Shown here: piece after piece, positions 1 to 7,317 of the stretch
Layout: every line of letters starts with the position of its first letter
Numbering within the stretch: position 1 is the first letter of the stretch
DNA from: a virus
Virus record (IMG/VR): IMGVR_UViG_3300025112_006667
Span: 1-37,532 of that record
Length of the DNA: 37,532 bases
Strand: one strand, 5' to 3'
Program-made: the position numbers and the translations under genes
The notes under the pieces: model-generated
The model's input: the letters and a program-made list of their open reading frames with translations, nothing else
What the model was told of the DNA's origin: nothing
Database searches by the model: none

Positions 1-1
1 T

Positions 2-169
2 ATTGAGGAGGACATCTATGAATTGCTGGAAAGTAAAAAGAAAGTATTTGATGATGTTATGCAGACTTCTAATTTGATTGATGTAAAGACAAAAGATTTA
101 GGAAGTATCTACAAAGATTTATTAGAAAAATTGGCTATCAAATACCATAAAAAACCCAATAGAAAATAA
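2..169 (+). CDS. C-terminal end of a probable SNF2/superfamily 2 helicase (partial)
   Basis: The window opens inside an open frame that runs to TAA at 167-169, leaving 55 codons. The visible residues begin IEEDIYELLESKKKVFDDVM, a pattern close to the helical tail that follows the last helicase motif in SNF2-family proteins (typically 'TIEE-I-..L..K...F..V'). The tail ends in a basic stretch, HKKPNRK. The catalytic motifs would lie upstream, outside the window, so the family call rests only on this tail. The position just upstream of replication genes fits a DNA-remodelling helicase. Other ATPases can end in similar helices, so the identity is tentative. Confidence 0.5.
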   Translation: MEEDIYELLESKKKVFDDVMQTSNLIDVKTKDLGSIYKDLLEKLAIKYHKKPNRK

Positions 170-194
170 ATTTTTAAAAGGCTTCAAATTAGTA

Positions 195-230
195 TATAAT
201 AATTATTTGTTCATTCATTTTTAAGGAGGT
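195..230 (+). promoter_or_regulatory. Probable -10 box (TATAAT) and strong ribosome-binding site before the sigma-like gene
   Basis: TATAAT occupies 195-200 in the short gap after the helicase tail. No good -35 hexamer is visible about 17 bases upstream. AAGGAGGT at 223-230 lies six bases before the ATG at 237 and is a near-perfect anti-SD match. It fixes the start of the next gene. Confidence 0.4.
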
Positions 231-236
231 AAACTC

Positions 237-761
237 ATGAATCAAAAGAAACTCTCCCGCAGGAATTGCTATGCTTTAAATATCGTCCGTAAAACCGCAC
301 GAATGTTTCTATATAAATTTCCCCATCAAAAGAAATTCAATCTTGAAGAGGATTTAATAATTATTGGCAAGGAAGTTTTAATTAAAGCTAGAAATAATTA
401 TGATCCCAATAAAAAGATTAAATTTAAGACCTACCTCATTAGAAGTTTACAAAATAAGTACGGATCGGAATTAAAAAAATCTTTTATAAAACATAAATAT
501 ATTAAAAATTATTACCTCGATCCAACCGTAGAAATTAGTAAATCTGAACCTCATTTAGATTTAAACATACTCGATTCAATTAAAGATCTTAAAAAAAATC
601 TTTCCATTGAAAGTTTAGAAATAGTTAATAAAATATTGAATGCCCCAAGGGAATTAATAAAATTAAATAGAATTCCAAATTATATCATGTGGGGTTACCT
701 AAAAATTTCTAAACCTAAATTTTACCGTTTTAAAGATGAAGTAAAACAATTGATTAGATAA
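237..761 (+). CDS. Sigma-factor-like protein (region 2 resemblance)
   Basis: 174 aa, strongly basic. Residues about 37-78 resemble sigma-70 region 2: an acidic start (LEEDLIIIGKEVLIKA), then NNYDPNKKIKFKTYLIRSL. This matches the family pattern 'DL.QEG..GL..A...FDP..G.KF.TYA....R', which contains the core-binding helix and the start of the -10 recognition helix. The C-terminal half has no clear helix-turn-helix of region 4. Phages often use such divergent sigma factors to redirect host RNA polymerase to middle or late genes, and the gene stands alone behind its own promoter-like sequence and strong RBS. Regulation of middle or late transcription is inferred. A helix-rich DNA-binding protein unrelated to sigma is the main alternative. 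Confidence 0.55.
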   Translation: MNQKKLSRRNCYALNIVRKTARMFLYKFPHQKKFNLEEDLIIIGKEVLIKARNNYDPNKKIKFKTYLIRSLQNKYGSELKKSFIKHKYIKNYYLDPTVEISKSEPHLDLNILDSIKDLKKNLSIESLEIVNKILNAPRELIKLNRIPNYIMWGYLKISKPKFYRFKDEVKQLIR

Positions 762-775
762 TAGATTTGTTTTTC

Positions 776-805
776 GTGACCAATCCATCCCAAAATCCGT
801 ATAAT
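776..805 (+). promoter_or_regulatory. Candidate promoter for the helicase/primase operon
   Basis: GTGACC at 776-781 and TATAAT at 800-805 are separated by 18 bases, a plausible sigma-70-type arrangement in the 161-base gap between the sigma-like gene and the next CDS. The -10 sits on the left arm of the inverted repeat at 801-838, so a protein binding that repeat would block or tune it. A second TATAAT lies at 810-815. Confidence 0.4.
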
Positions 806-838
806 ATTCTATAATGTTTCAAAATTATGGAATATTAT
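801..838 (+). repeat. 15-bp inverted repeat (hairpin or operator)
   Basis: The arms at 801-815 and 824-838 are complementary over 15 positions with a single T-G wobble, around an 8-base spacer (GTTTCAAA). No T-run follows, so it is a poor intrinsic terminator. It covers the candidate -10 boxes, which suits an operator. As RNA it would form a stable 5'-leader hairpin about 85 nt before the next start codon. Confidence 0.6.
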
Positions 839-922
839 CCAGGAGTGGGAATAGAAATAGAAAATAAATTAATTATTTTTTATATTAAATAGTCAATAGT
901 AATGGATTAGTTTAGGGGAGGT

Positions 923-1831
923 ATGCCCAAAAAAAGAATTAAAATTAAATCTAAAATGTATAAAAGATCATTCATACATTCTACTAAGGATGCTAAAGGA
1001 AAATTAAAAAAAGCATCCCCTACCAAATTAAAGAATCTTAAATCAATATCTGCTCATTATAAGGAATTAACATTGAAGGAATTGAATGTAAAACAACACA
1101 CTTATAATCAGTGTTTTGATATTGTTAGAGATACCTACATTTACATTTTAAAAAAAGAATATAATGAAAATGGCAATTTTAGGATGAGGGGGTTCATCAA
1201 TTCAAACACTAATTCTAAATACTTTATTGCCCTTACTAATTATTTTCTTCACTGGAAAATATCGGCTCAAGGGAAACATAGATTTACTGATTTTCAGAAA
1301 ATAACTCGGGAGTATTTTGGCATAGCTTTCATCAATGCTACTAACTCATTTTATTTTCAAAAAAACAAGCCCCTCCCCAACCAAATATTGACTGATAGAA
1401 GTCTGATGGAATGGGAGGGGTATTGGGAAAAATATGATGAACAACATGGGTACAATATAAAAGAAAATAATTTTTTTAGGGGGAATCGGGAATCAACAAA
1501 AAAAGAAAAAGCTTGCAACAAAGAATTTGGATTTAAAAATTCTATTGAATGCCATAATCACTGGGTACATAAAATAGATAAAGCAAAAAAGAAAATGAAA
1601 TTTGCTAAATTGATGGTGGAAATTCAGGCTTGGGAAAAGGATTGGGATAAAGATGACCTAATTAAAAAACGGAAATTAAAAATCAAAAACAGTAAAGAAA
1701 AAAATAGTTTTAATAATTTAATGAGGATTCAAGTTAAAACTTCGTATAATAAAATTAAGGACCTCAAAAAGGTGGTAGAAAAATTCCCATATTTACTACC
1801 TGAAACAATTAAAAATTATATTAATATTTAA
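923..1831 (+). CDS. Basic protein of unknown function upstream of the replicative helicase
   Basis: 302 aa, very rich in Lys and Asn. A GGGGAGG ribosome-binding site immediately precedes the ATG. I recognise no family. The N-terminus (MPKKRIKIKSK) and the segment around residues 225-275 are strongly basic, so nucleic-acid binding is plausible. The middle holds aromatic patches such as WEGYWEKYDEQHGY. The stop codon overlaps the helicase ATG (TAATG), so the two are translationally coupled. A helicase loader or replication-initiation partner would fit the position, but no sequence motif supports it. Confidence 0.75.
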   Translation: MPKKRIKIKSKMYKRSFIHSTKDAKGKLKKASPTKLKNLKSISAHYKELTLKELNVKQHTYNQCFDIVRDTYIYILKKEYNENGNFRMRGFINSNTNSKYFIALTNYFLHWKISAQGKHRFTDFQKITREYFGIAFINATNSFYFQKNKPLPNQILTDRSLMEWEGYWEKYDEQHGYNIKENNFFRGNRESTKKEKACNKEFGFKNSIECHNHWVHKIDKAKKKMKFAKLMVEIQAWEKDWDKDDLIKKRKLKIKNSKEKNSFNNLMRIQVKTSYNKIKDLKKVVEKFPYLLPETIKNYINI

Positions 1832-3168
1832 TGGAAAAATTTACTAATTATATTCAAGATTCAACCCTCCGCATTATACTCATGGATTCAAATTCATTAA
1901 AGATTGTCAGAACATTAGTTTCACCAGATATGTTTGATGGGAGTATTAGAAATGAGGTCTGTACCTCAATTTATTCCTACTATGATAAATATGGGAAAAG
2001 TCCTGTCGAGGAATTTCAGGACCATTTTTTCTCTAAAAGTAAAATTTCAAAATTAAGTAAAATCAAACAAGACCTGTACTACAAATACATAAAAAAAATT
2101 TATAGCATGGAACCCAATAAAGAATATGTGTTGGGGAAATTATCTGATTGTGTTCAAAAACATGGTATTGCAAAGGCAGTTCTGGAAGCTGCCGATTTAG
2201 TTAGAAAAGGAAATTATGATGACATAAAAGAAATTATTATTGATGCCTGCCGAAATAGAATTGATGGACAAGAACTTGGTGATAGTTTTTGGGATTACAA
2301 TTATACACAAGAAAATTTAGAAGAAATTGTATGCCCGTTTACCATCCCAGAATTAAATGATTTACTTGGTGGATACCGTAGGAAAGAATTATTTTTATGG
2401 TTGGCGGCTACTAATGTTGGGAAAAGTCAGGCAATGGTTTTGGAGGGTGTCAAAAGTGTTTTGCGAAGTGGGTTGTTTGGTGTTTATTACACATTGGAAA
2501 TGTCTAAAAATAGAATTCAACAAAGGATCGGAATGGCGGTTTCAGGATTACGAAAGGAAATGGATAAAGGGAAACCTTTAAACATAACTTATTTAGATGG
2601 AACCACTGCCGATTTTAGTAAAAGGGAAACTATAGCAAGCAGTGAAAGCTTCCAATTCAGTAAACAATTTTATAAGTCCATCGGGGGGGAACTTTTAGTT
2701 AAGGAATTTATTGGTGGTAAATGTATAGTGGATGATTTTTATAATCATATAAATTCTATTGAGGCTATTAAAGGGCGGGTTCCTGATATTATATTTGTTG
2801 ATGATGCCGATTTGGTTGTATCCGATCGGGCATACAAAAATTCTCAGGATGAAATTGATCGAGTTTATATTCAATTAAGAGGGTTAGCAAAGGAAAAAAA
2901 TATAGCGGTTGTGTCAGCTTCCCAAGCAAATCGGAAAGCTTATGGGGGTGTTCAAAAAGTTACATTAAAAAATATATCCAAATCCATCGGGAAAGCCACA
3001 ACGGCAGATATAGTGATTGCATTATGTCAGACTGATAAGGAAGAAAAAGATGGTGTTATGCGGTTATTTGGGGCAAAAGTTCGGGAGGGCAAGAAACACT
3101 TTGAAATAAGATTAAAACAATGTTTTGCCATAGGGGGATTTGCCCTTGAAAGTGAATATGTTGAATAA
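1831..3168 (+). CDS. Replicative DNA helicase, DnaB/gp41-like
   Basis: 445 aa. An N-terminal helical domain (about 1-140) precedes a RecA-fold ATPase. Walker A is AATNVGKS at residues 192-199; the following VYYTLEMSKNRIQQRI is the DnaB H1a-like motif. Walker B is IIFVDDAD at about 320-327, and VVSASQANRKAYGG looks like motif H3 with its sensor Gln. The insert at about 245-310 is larger than in DnaB. The enzyme should form a hexamer that unwinds the lagging-strand template with the primase encoded just downstream. It overlaps the upstream CDS by one base. Confidence 0.85.
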   Translation: MEKFTNYIQDSTLRIILMDSNSLKIVRTLVSPDMFDGSIRNEVCTSIYSYYDKYGKSPVEEFQDHFFSKSKISKLSKIKQDLYYKYIKKIYSMEPNKEYVLGKLSDCVQKHGIAKAVLEAADLVRKGNYDDIKEIIIDACRNRIDGQELGDSFWDYNYTQENLEEIVCPFTIPELNDLLGGYRRKELFLWLAATNVGKSQAMVLEGVKSVLRSGLFGVYYTLEMSKNRIQQRIGMAVSGLRKEMDKGKPLNITYLDGTTADFSKRETIASSESFQFSKQFYKSIGGELLVKEFIGGKCIVDDFYNHINSIEAIKGRVPDIIFVDDADLVVSDRAYKNSQDEIDRVYIQLRGLAKEKNIAVVSASQANRKAYGGVQKVTLKNISKSIGKATTADIVIALCQTDKEEKDGVMRLFGAKVREGKKHFEIRLKQCFAIGGFALESEYVE

Positions 3169-3198
3169 GAAGGGTGTTGCAAGGGGTAGCTAATAATA

Positions 3199-4269
3199 AT
3201 GTCAATAAAGGGCTATTACGGAGTCCAGAGCATGAATAAAAAGGTGGATTTAAGTGAGATTATACCTAAATTTGATATTTATACCTATTTATCTGAAATT
3301 GGGGTTCCTTACCGGGAATCTGGTAGGAATGTGGGGAATGGGGCTATTGGGATTTGTTGTCCTTTGTGTGGGGATACTAATTTCCACATGGGGGTCAACA
3401 TTGAAAAGAAATTTTATAATTGTTGGCGGTGTGGTGATTACGATCAACAAGGCAGAGGAAATCTATTTAATTTAATTTGCTTGCTTGAGGGGGTAAATAA
3501 AAAATCCGCATTTAAAAAGATCCTGAAGTATTCCGAATTTGAGGATGACTACCAGGAAAAGGATATTTATGCTTCATTGGGGGTCATTGAAAAACAGTGG
3601 GAAAAAGAAAATTTAAATTTATCTGTGAGTATACCTAAGAAAAATAATGATGTCAATATTTCTGGTTCTTATAAACAATTATCGGAACTCAATTCTGAGA
3701 TGTTTTCAGAAGAAATATTTTTATCATATATTAAAAAAAGAAAATTTACTGTTAATGAATTATTAGAATGGGAGGTGAGAGCTTATGTGTCAGGCAAATT
3801 TGCGAGGAGGTTAGTGTTTCCTTTATACCAAGATAATAAAATCGTCAATTACACGGGCAGGGATGTCACTGGTAAAATGGAAATGAAATATTTAAATTGT
3901 AGTAATAAAGATGCGGTCATCCCAATGAAGGATTTATTTTTTGGGTTGGAATACATTAAACCCAATCCGGAAAAATTAGTTTTGGTAGAGGGGGCATTAG
4001 ATACAATTCGAATTGGGAAAGGAAAAGCAATTGGCTCAATGGGATTAATATTATCTGAACGGCAAAAGGAATTAATATATCAATTATATCCATCAAAACT
4101 ACTAATTATGTTTGATTCAGAGGCTTGGATCGAGGCAGAAAAAATAAAAAAAGAATTGGGGGTTTTCATTGATAACATTGAGGTAGTTAGGTTGACAGAT
4201 GGTAAAGACCCCGCTGATTTGACAGAAAATGAGTTGGTGTGTATTTTTAATGAGTATAATATAAAGTGA
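3199..4269 (+). CDS. DNA primase, DnaG-type (CHC2 zinc finger plus Toprim)
   Basis: 356 aa. The zinc-binding domain has CPLC (Cys54, Cys57) and CWRC (Cys75, Cys78), the usual two CxxC pairs of DnaG/T7-like primases. The catalytic Toprim fold shows LVEGALDTIR with Glu263 and Asp267, then MFDSEAW with Asp305, the acidic residues that hold magnesium. It would make RNA primers for the helicase encoded upstream. A second in-frame ATG lies 33 bases downstream, preceded by GGAG, and could be the true start. The last 45 codons are duplicated about 540 bp further on (see 4668-4793), suggesting the 3' end was disturbed by an insertion. Confidence 0.88.
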   Translation: MSIKGYYGVQSMNKKVDLSEIIPKFDIYTYLSEIGVPYRESGRNVGNGAIGICCPLCGDTNFHMGVNIEKKFYNCWRCGDYDQQGRGNLFNLICLLEGVNKKSAFKKILKYSEFEDDYQEKDIYASLGVIEKQWEKENLNLSVSIPKKNNDVNISGSYKQLSELNSEMFSEEIFLSYIKKRKFTVNELLEWEVRAYVSGKFARRLVFPLYQDNKIVNYTGRDVTGKMEMKYLNCSNKDAVIPMKDLFFGLEYIKPNPEKLVLVEGALDTIRIGKGKAIGSMGLILSERQKELIYQLYPSKLLIMFDSEAWIEAEKIKKELGVFIDNIEVVRLTDGKDPADLTENELVCIFNEYNIK

Positions 4270-4281
4270 AAGGAAAAATGA

Positions 4282-4671
4282 ATGGTTATTCACGAAATTG
4301 CTATAGATACTTTAATGTTAAAATACCCTACCATGTTAAAAAATAAATTTAAAAAGAAATTAAATAAGATTCTTTTAAAAAATGATTTTAGTGCAGATGT
4401 ATTAGGAGCGGTTAATAGATTTAATAGAAGACCTGATTGTTTTAGGGTTTGTGAAAATAAATATTGTAAAGCAATTCATGTTTATGAAGTAGAAGATAGT
4501 AATAAAATTTCTGATTATAAGATGACAGATTATGCGTGGTTATGGTTTGATTTAGATGGAGATTATTGGGATTTATTTCTTTATTCTGTAAATAGATATG
4601 GAAAAATAACAGATGAAATTAATTTGTGTAGTTATTATTATAATATTTTAAATAGGAGGATGGCTTCATGA
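4282..4671 (+). CDS. Unknown protein inserted between the primase and a copy of the primase tail
   Basis: 129 aa with no family I recognise. It is rich in aromatic residues (YAWLWFDLDGDYWDLFLY) and has a Cys pair in CENKYCKA at about 57-64. AAAGGA seven bases before the ATG is its RBS. Unlike its neighbours it almost lacks GGG and CGG codons and is more AT-rich. It lies exactly between the primase gene and a degraded second copy of the primase's 3' end, the arrangement expected for a gene that arrived by recombination. It shows no HNH, GIY-YIG or LAGLIDADG motif, so I do not call it a homing endonuclease. Confidence 0.65.
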   Translation: MVIHEIAIDTLMLKYPTMLKNKFKKKLNKILLKNDFSADVLGAVNRFNRRPDCFRVCENKYCKAIHVYEVEDSNKISDYKMTDYAWLWFDLDGDYWDLFLYSVNRYGKITDEINLCSYYYNILNRRMAS

Positions 4672-4793
4672 ATAAAGAAGAGATAAAAAAAGAATTGGGG
4701 GTTTCCATTGATAATATTGAAGTTATAATCCTACCGGAAGGAAAAGATCCTGCAGATTTAAAAAAAGAATGTCTGAACCGACTAATTAAATAG
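4668..4793 (+). CDS. Small ORF, partial duplicate of the primase C-terminus
   Basis: 41 aa, starting inside the preceding gene (ATGA overlap) with AGGAGG upstream. Residues 6-31 (IKKELGVSIDNIEV...EGKDPADL) match the primase tail (IKKELGVFIDNIEV...DGKDPADL). At DNA level a 22-base run is identical (4144-4165 and 4683-4704), and similarity continues about 65 bases further. It may be a remnant left after an insertion, or a kept peptide that mimics the primase's helicase-binding tail. Expression is plausible because of the RBS. Function is unknown. Confidence 0.6.
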   Translation: MNKEEIKKELGVSIDNIEVIILPEGKDPADLKKECLNRLIK

Positions 4794-4823
4794 TATATAT
4801 ATAAAAAGGGGGAAATAACAAAT

Positions 4824-5297
4824 ATGAATATTGCTACCATCGGAAGTGGATTAACAGAAAAATACGGGATTGAAGATCCTTGTGAATCATTTGGTCTGGG
4901 GTACGAGGAAAAAAATGAATACTGCGGGCATTGTTGGGAAGATTGTGAACAGTACTATTCAAAATGTAAGGAACTCACATTAAATGGGAGGAAGTGGATG
5001 AATACTAAAATGGTAAAAGAACCAAAAAAAGAAACAAAAAAAGAAACAAAAAAAGAACCAAAAAAAGAAACAAAAAAAGAAACAAAAAAGGAACCTAAAG
5101 TTAAAAAGGAAAGTAAGTCTGGATTCATTATCGATTTGCTGAAGAAAAAGACAGTCAAATTTGATGATTTGTGTGGTTCTCTGGTAACAAAATTTGGGGG
5201 AAAAACTGGTAACAAAAACAATGTGAAAGTTTTTCTTCATAACATTGGCAAGAAACATACCTTAGTAAAAGGCGATAAAGGATTACACATTGAATAA
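4824..5297 (+). CDS. Cys-rich plus Lys/Glu-repeat protein with a globular C-terminus, function unknown
   Basis: 157 aa in three parts. Residues about 19-47 carry five Cys (C19, C33, C36, C40, C47, including YCGHCWEDC), which could bind zinc. Residues about 66-92 are a tandem EPKK/ETKK repeat encoded by 12-bp DNA units. The rest (FIIDLLKKKTVKFDDLCGSL onward) looks like a compact winged-helix-sized domain. A basic linker between two folded parts suggests a DNA- or RNA-associated protein. It follows AAGGGGGAAAT and overlaps the next gene by eight bases. I know of no homologue. Confidence 0.7.
   Translation: MNIATIGSGLTEKYGIEDPCESFGLGYEEKNEYCGHCWEDCEQYYSKCKELTLNGRKWMNTKMVKEPKKETKKETKKEPKKETKKETKKEPKVKKESKSGFIIDLLKKKTVKFDDLCGSLVTKFGGKTGNKNNVKVFLHNIGKKHTLVKGDKGLHIE
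5019..5098 (+). repeat. 12-bp tandem repeat coding for EPKK/ETKK
   Basis: Six full units of GAA(C/A)CAAAAAA(A/G) plus a partial seventh. The pattern C, A, A, C, A, A gives a higher-order 36-bp period, so it probably grew by duplication of a three-unit block. Each unit contains an A6-A7 run, so slippage in replication or transcription is likely here. Confidence 0.9.
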
Positions 5298-5571
5298 AAA
5301 ATACATCCAGAAATTTGAAAAGGAATTTTTAGAAATGCAAAAAAAGACTTTTGATCTAGCAATTAAAAAACATTTGGATTACGGGGGAGGTCACCTTAAA
5401 GATTTCGGTGATTACGGCATCCTCGTCAGACAAAACGATAAAATTGCTAGGTTAAAGAATCTTTATAAAAAATCGGAAAACTTAAATGAAAGTGTCGAGG
5501 ATACATGGATGGATATTAATGTTTATGCAATCTTGGCATTGATGTATAGGAAAGGATTTAAATTCGAATAA
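5290..5571 (+). CDS. DUF1599-like protein (nucleotide modification associated domain 1)
   Basis: 93 aa. It matches the family layout as I know it: KKHLDYGGGHLKDFGDYGI, then RQNDKIARLKNLYKK, then ESVEDTWMDINVYAILALMY ('K..DYG...G..G...R..DK..R..NL...ESV.DT..D...YA'). The conserved Asp/Asn/Glu residues resemble those of metal-binding all-alpha nucleotide-handling proteins. In phages this domain is known mainly for occurring with nucleotide and DNA-modification genes; its biochemical activity is not established. Here it opens the modification cassette and overlaps the amidotransferase gene (TAATG). Confidence 0.75.
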   Translation: MNKKYIQKFEKEFLEMQKKTFDLAIKKHLDYGGGHLKDFGDYGILVRQNDKIARLKNLYKKSENLNESVEDTWMDINVYAILALMYRKGFKFE

Positions 5572-6917
5572 TGTGTGGTCTAAATTTTACATTTTGTGAT
5601 AAGGGAAATATTGAAAGGATGAACGATTTGATTGCCCATCGGGGGATCAGGAAAGATGTACTTTCATATAAGGATTGCCATTTTGGTCATGTTCGGTTGC
5701 CCATTCAAGGATTGGGTACTGAATATGACCAACCTTATTATTACAAGGAATTTATATTTCTTTTTGTTGGTGAAATATTTAATTTTAAGGAATTAGAAAA
5801 GGATGCTAAAAGTGATATAGAAGTTTTAGCAAAATGGTGGGCGGCAAAAGGGGTGGATTGTTTTGTTTACTTTGATGGGTTTTGGTCTGTCATTGTTTAC
5901 GATATTAAATTAAATGAAGTCCATATTGTAACGGATTATTTAGCAAAAAAACCTTTGTATATTCATTTACCTACTTTGTCGGTCAGTTCTGAAATTAAAT
6001 CATTATGTAAATTATCAGGGCACGATTATTCAGTAGATAAATTATATTTTTCTTCCGTTAGCAAGTGGGGATATTACATTGGGGATAGAACTTATTTTAA
6101 TGAAATAAAAAAAATTCCCCCATGTAGTCATTGGAAAATTAGTAAGAAAAAAGAATTATCAAAACAATTTTATACAAGTTTGGAACCACGGGATGATATT
6201 AACATAAAGGAAGCTTTAAATTTTGCTTTAAAAAGGAGGACGATAGCAGATATACCAATTGGAATTTTGGTTTCTGGGGGGATCGATTCTTCTATTTTAT
6301 ATAAAATGGTTGAGAGGATAACTCACAACATAACGGTATTCCACATAGATAACGGGGAGGAGGAATTTCTAAATTGGTTAAATATCCCCAGCGATATAAA
6401 AGTAGTGAAATTAAAATTAGGGGAATCCGATTTGTCATCTAATTTATATTACAATGAAAGCCCTGTAGATTTGGGTTCCATGTTACCTCAATATAATTTA
6501 GGGAAGGCCATAAAAGACCAAGGAATAAATGTAGCAATTTCCGGGGATGGGGCAGATGAATTATTTGGTGGGTACAGGCGGAGTAAAGAATATGATTCCC
6601 AGTATTCAGATATTTTTGAGGAATTAGTTTACTATCATTTACCTCGATTGGATAAATTAATGATGGCTCACACTGTTGAGCTCAGGAGTCCATTCCTTGC
6701 TAAATATATTATTGAAAGTTCATTGGGGTTGGACTATGAAAAAAATAGGATCGATAAAAGTTTTTTGCGTAAAACATTTAAGGATATTTTGCCCAAGCAA
6801 ATTGTTGACAGGAAAAAACATCCTTTGAAAAGTAAACAAGTTTTAAAAAATAATATTGAGTGGAGATACAAACTTATTAAAAAATTTAAGGAGGAATTGT
6901 TAAATGAATATCGATGA
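5571..6917 (+). CDS. Asparagine-synthetase-like glutamine amidotransferase
   Basis: 448 aa. The start MCG leaves Cys2 as the N-terminal nucleophile of a class II glutaminase domain; HRG at 23-25, the Arg at 42 and the SSEIKSL segment at 139-145 are in place. The ATP-pyrophosphatase domain has the PP-loop SGGIDSS (235-241) and SGDGADELFGGYRR near 328-341, both typical of AsnB. One deviation is that the oxyanion-hole Asn of 'NGEIYNF' reads VGEIFNF, Val in place of Asn. The protein is also shorter than E. coli AsnB (about 554 aa). AsnB makes asparagine from aspartate and glutamine. In this gene neighbourhood, amidating a modified nucleotide or base, or tagging an unusual carboxylate, is equally possible. 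It overlaps both neighbours. Confidence 0.82.
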   Translation: MCGLNFTFCDKGNIERMNDLIAHRGIRKDVLSYKDCHFGHVRLPIQGLGTEYDQPYYYKEFIFLFVGEIFNFKELEKDAKSDIEVLAKWWAAKGVDCFVYFDGFWSVIVYDIKLNEVHIVTDYLAKKPLYIHLPTLSVSSEIKSLCKLSGHDYSVDKLYFSSVSKWGYYIGDRTYFNEIKKIPPCSHWKISKKKELSKQFYTSLEPRDDINIKEALNFALKRRTIADIPIGILVSGGIDSSILYKMVERITHNITVFHIDNGEEEFLNWLNIPSDIKVVKLKLGESDLSSNLYYNESPVDLGSMLPQYNLGKAIKDQGINVAISGDGADELFGGYRRSKEYDSQYSDIFEELVYYHLPRLDKLMMAHTVELRSPFLAKYIIESSLGLDYEKNRIDKSFLRKTFKDILPKQIVDRKKHPLKSKQVLKNNIEWRYKLIKKFKEELLNEYR

Positions 6918-7317
6918 TGTAAAGGAATCAGAGATAAAAGGGGATAAGCTTGAAACAATATTTAAGAGGCAATTGGAATTGATTGAAAAATACCATGTCA
7001 TAGAAAAGGCAAATGGTTTATTGATCACTGAGGATGTTCCCGTTGATTTGGATAGTGCTAAAGGACAACAAAGATTAAAGGATTTTGCTTGGCGGGTAAC
7101 GGAGGAATTGGGGGAAGCCATGAATTGCCTAAAAAATAAACCCTGGAAACAAACACAAATGGAAACGGATAAGGAACATTTTGTGGAAGAAATTGCGGAT
7201 GCATTCCATTTTTTTATTGAGCTATGTATTTTGATTGGGTTGGATGCTGAAAGTTTGACAAATATTTATTTGAAAAAAAGTGAGGTCAATAAATTCAGGC
7301 AAAGGAGTCAGTATTGA
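6904..7317 (+). CDS. All-alpha NTP pyrophosphohydrolase (MazG / dimeric dUTPase / dCTPase-like)
   Basis: 137 aa. The magnesium-binding signature is present as EELGEAMN (about residues 66-73) and EEIADAFHFFIELCILIGLD (about 93-112), the paired ExxE and ExxD helices of the all-alpha NTP-PPase superfamily. The residues AFHFFIELCI are closest to dimeric dUTPase and dCTPase members. T4 gp56, which hydrolyses dCTP and dUTP to keep unmodified cytosine out of DNA, belongs to the same superfamily. Given the dCMP-hydroxymethylase-like gene 1.2 kb downstream, dCTP/dUTP hydrolysis is the likeliest role; plain MazG or dUTPase activity is the alternative. It overlaps both neighbours. Confidence 0.75.
   Translation: MNIDDVKESEIKGDKLETIFKRQLELIEKYHVIEKANGLLITEDVPVDLDSAKGQQRLKDFAWRVTEELGEAMNCLKNKPWKQTQMETDKEHFVEEIADAFHFFIELCILIGLDAESLTNIYLKKSEVNKFRQRSQY

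Noticed and set aside
801-838. Intrinsic terminator for the sigma-like gene
   Set aside because: The stem is almost all A-T and no T-run follows it.
4282-4671. Homing endonuclease in the primase region
   Set aside because: Position and duplicated flank suggest mobility, but no HNH, GIY-YIG, LAGLIDADG or PD-(D/E)XK motif is visible.
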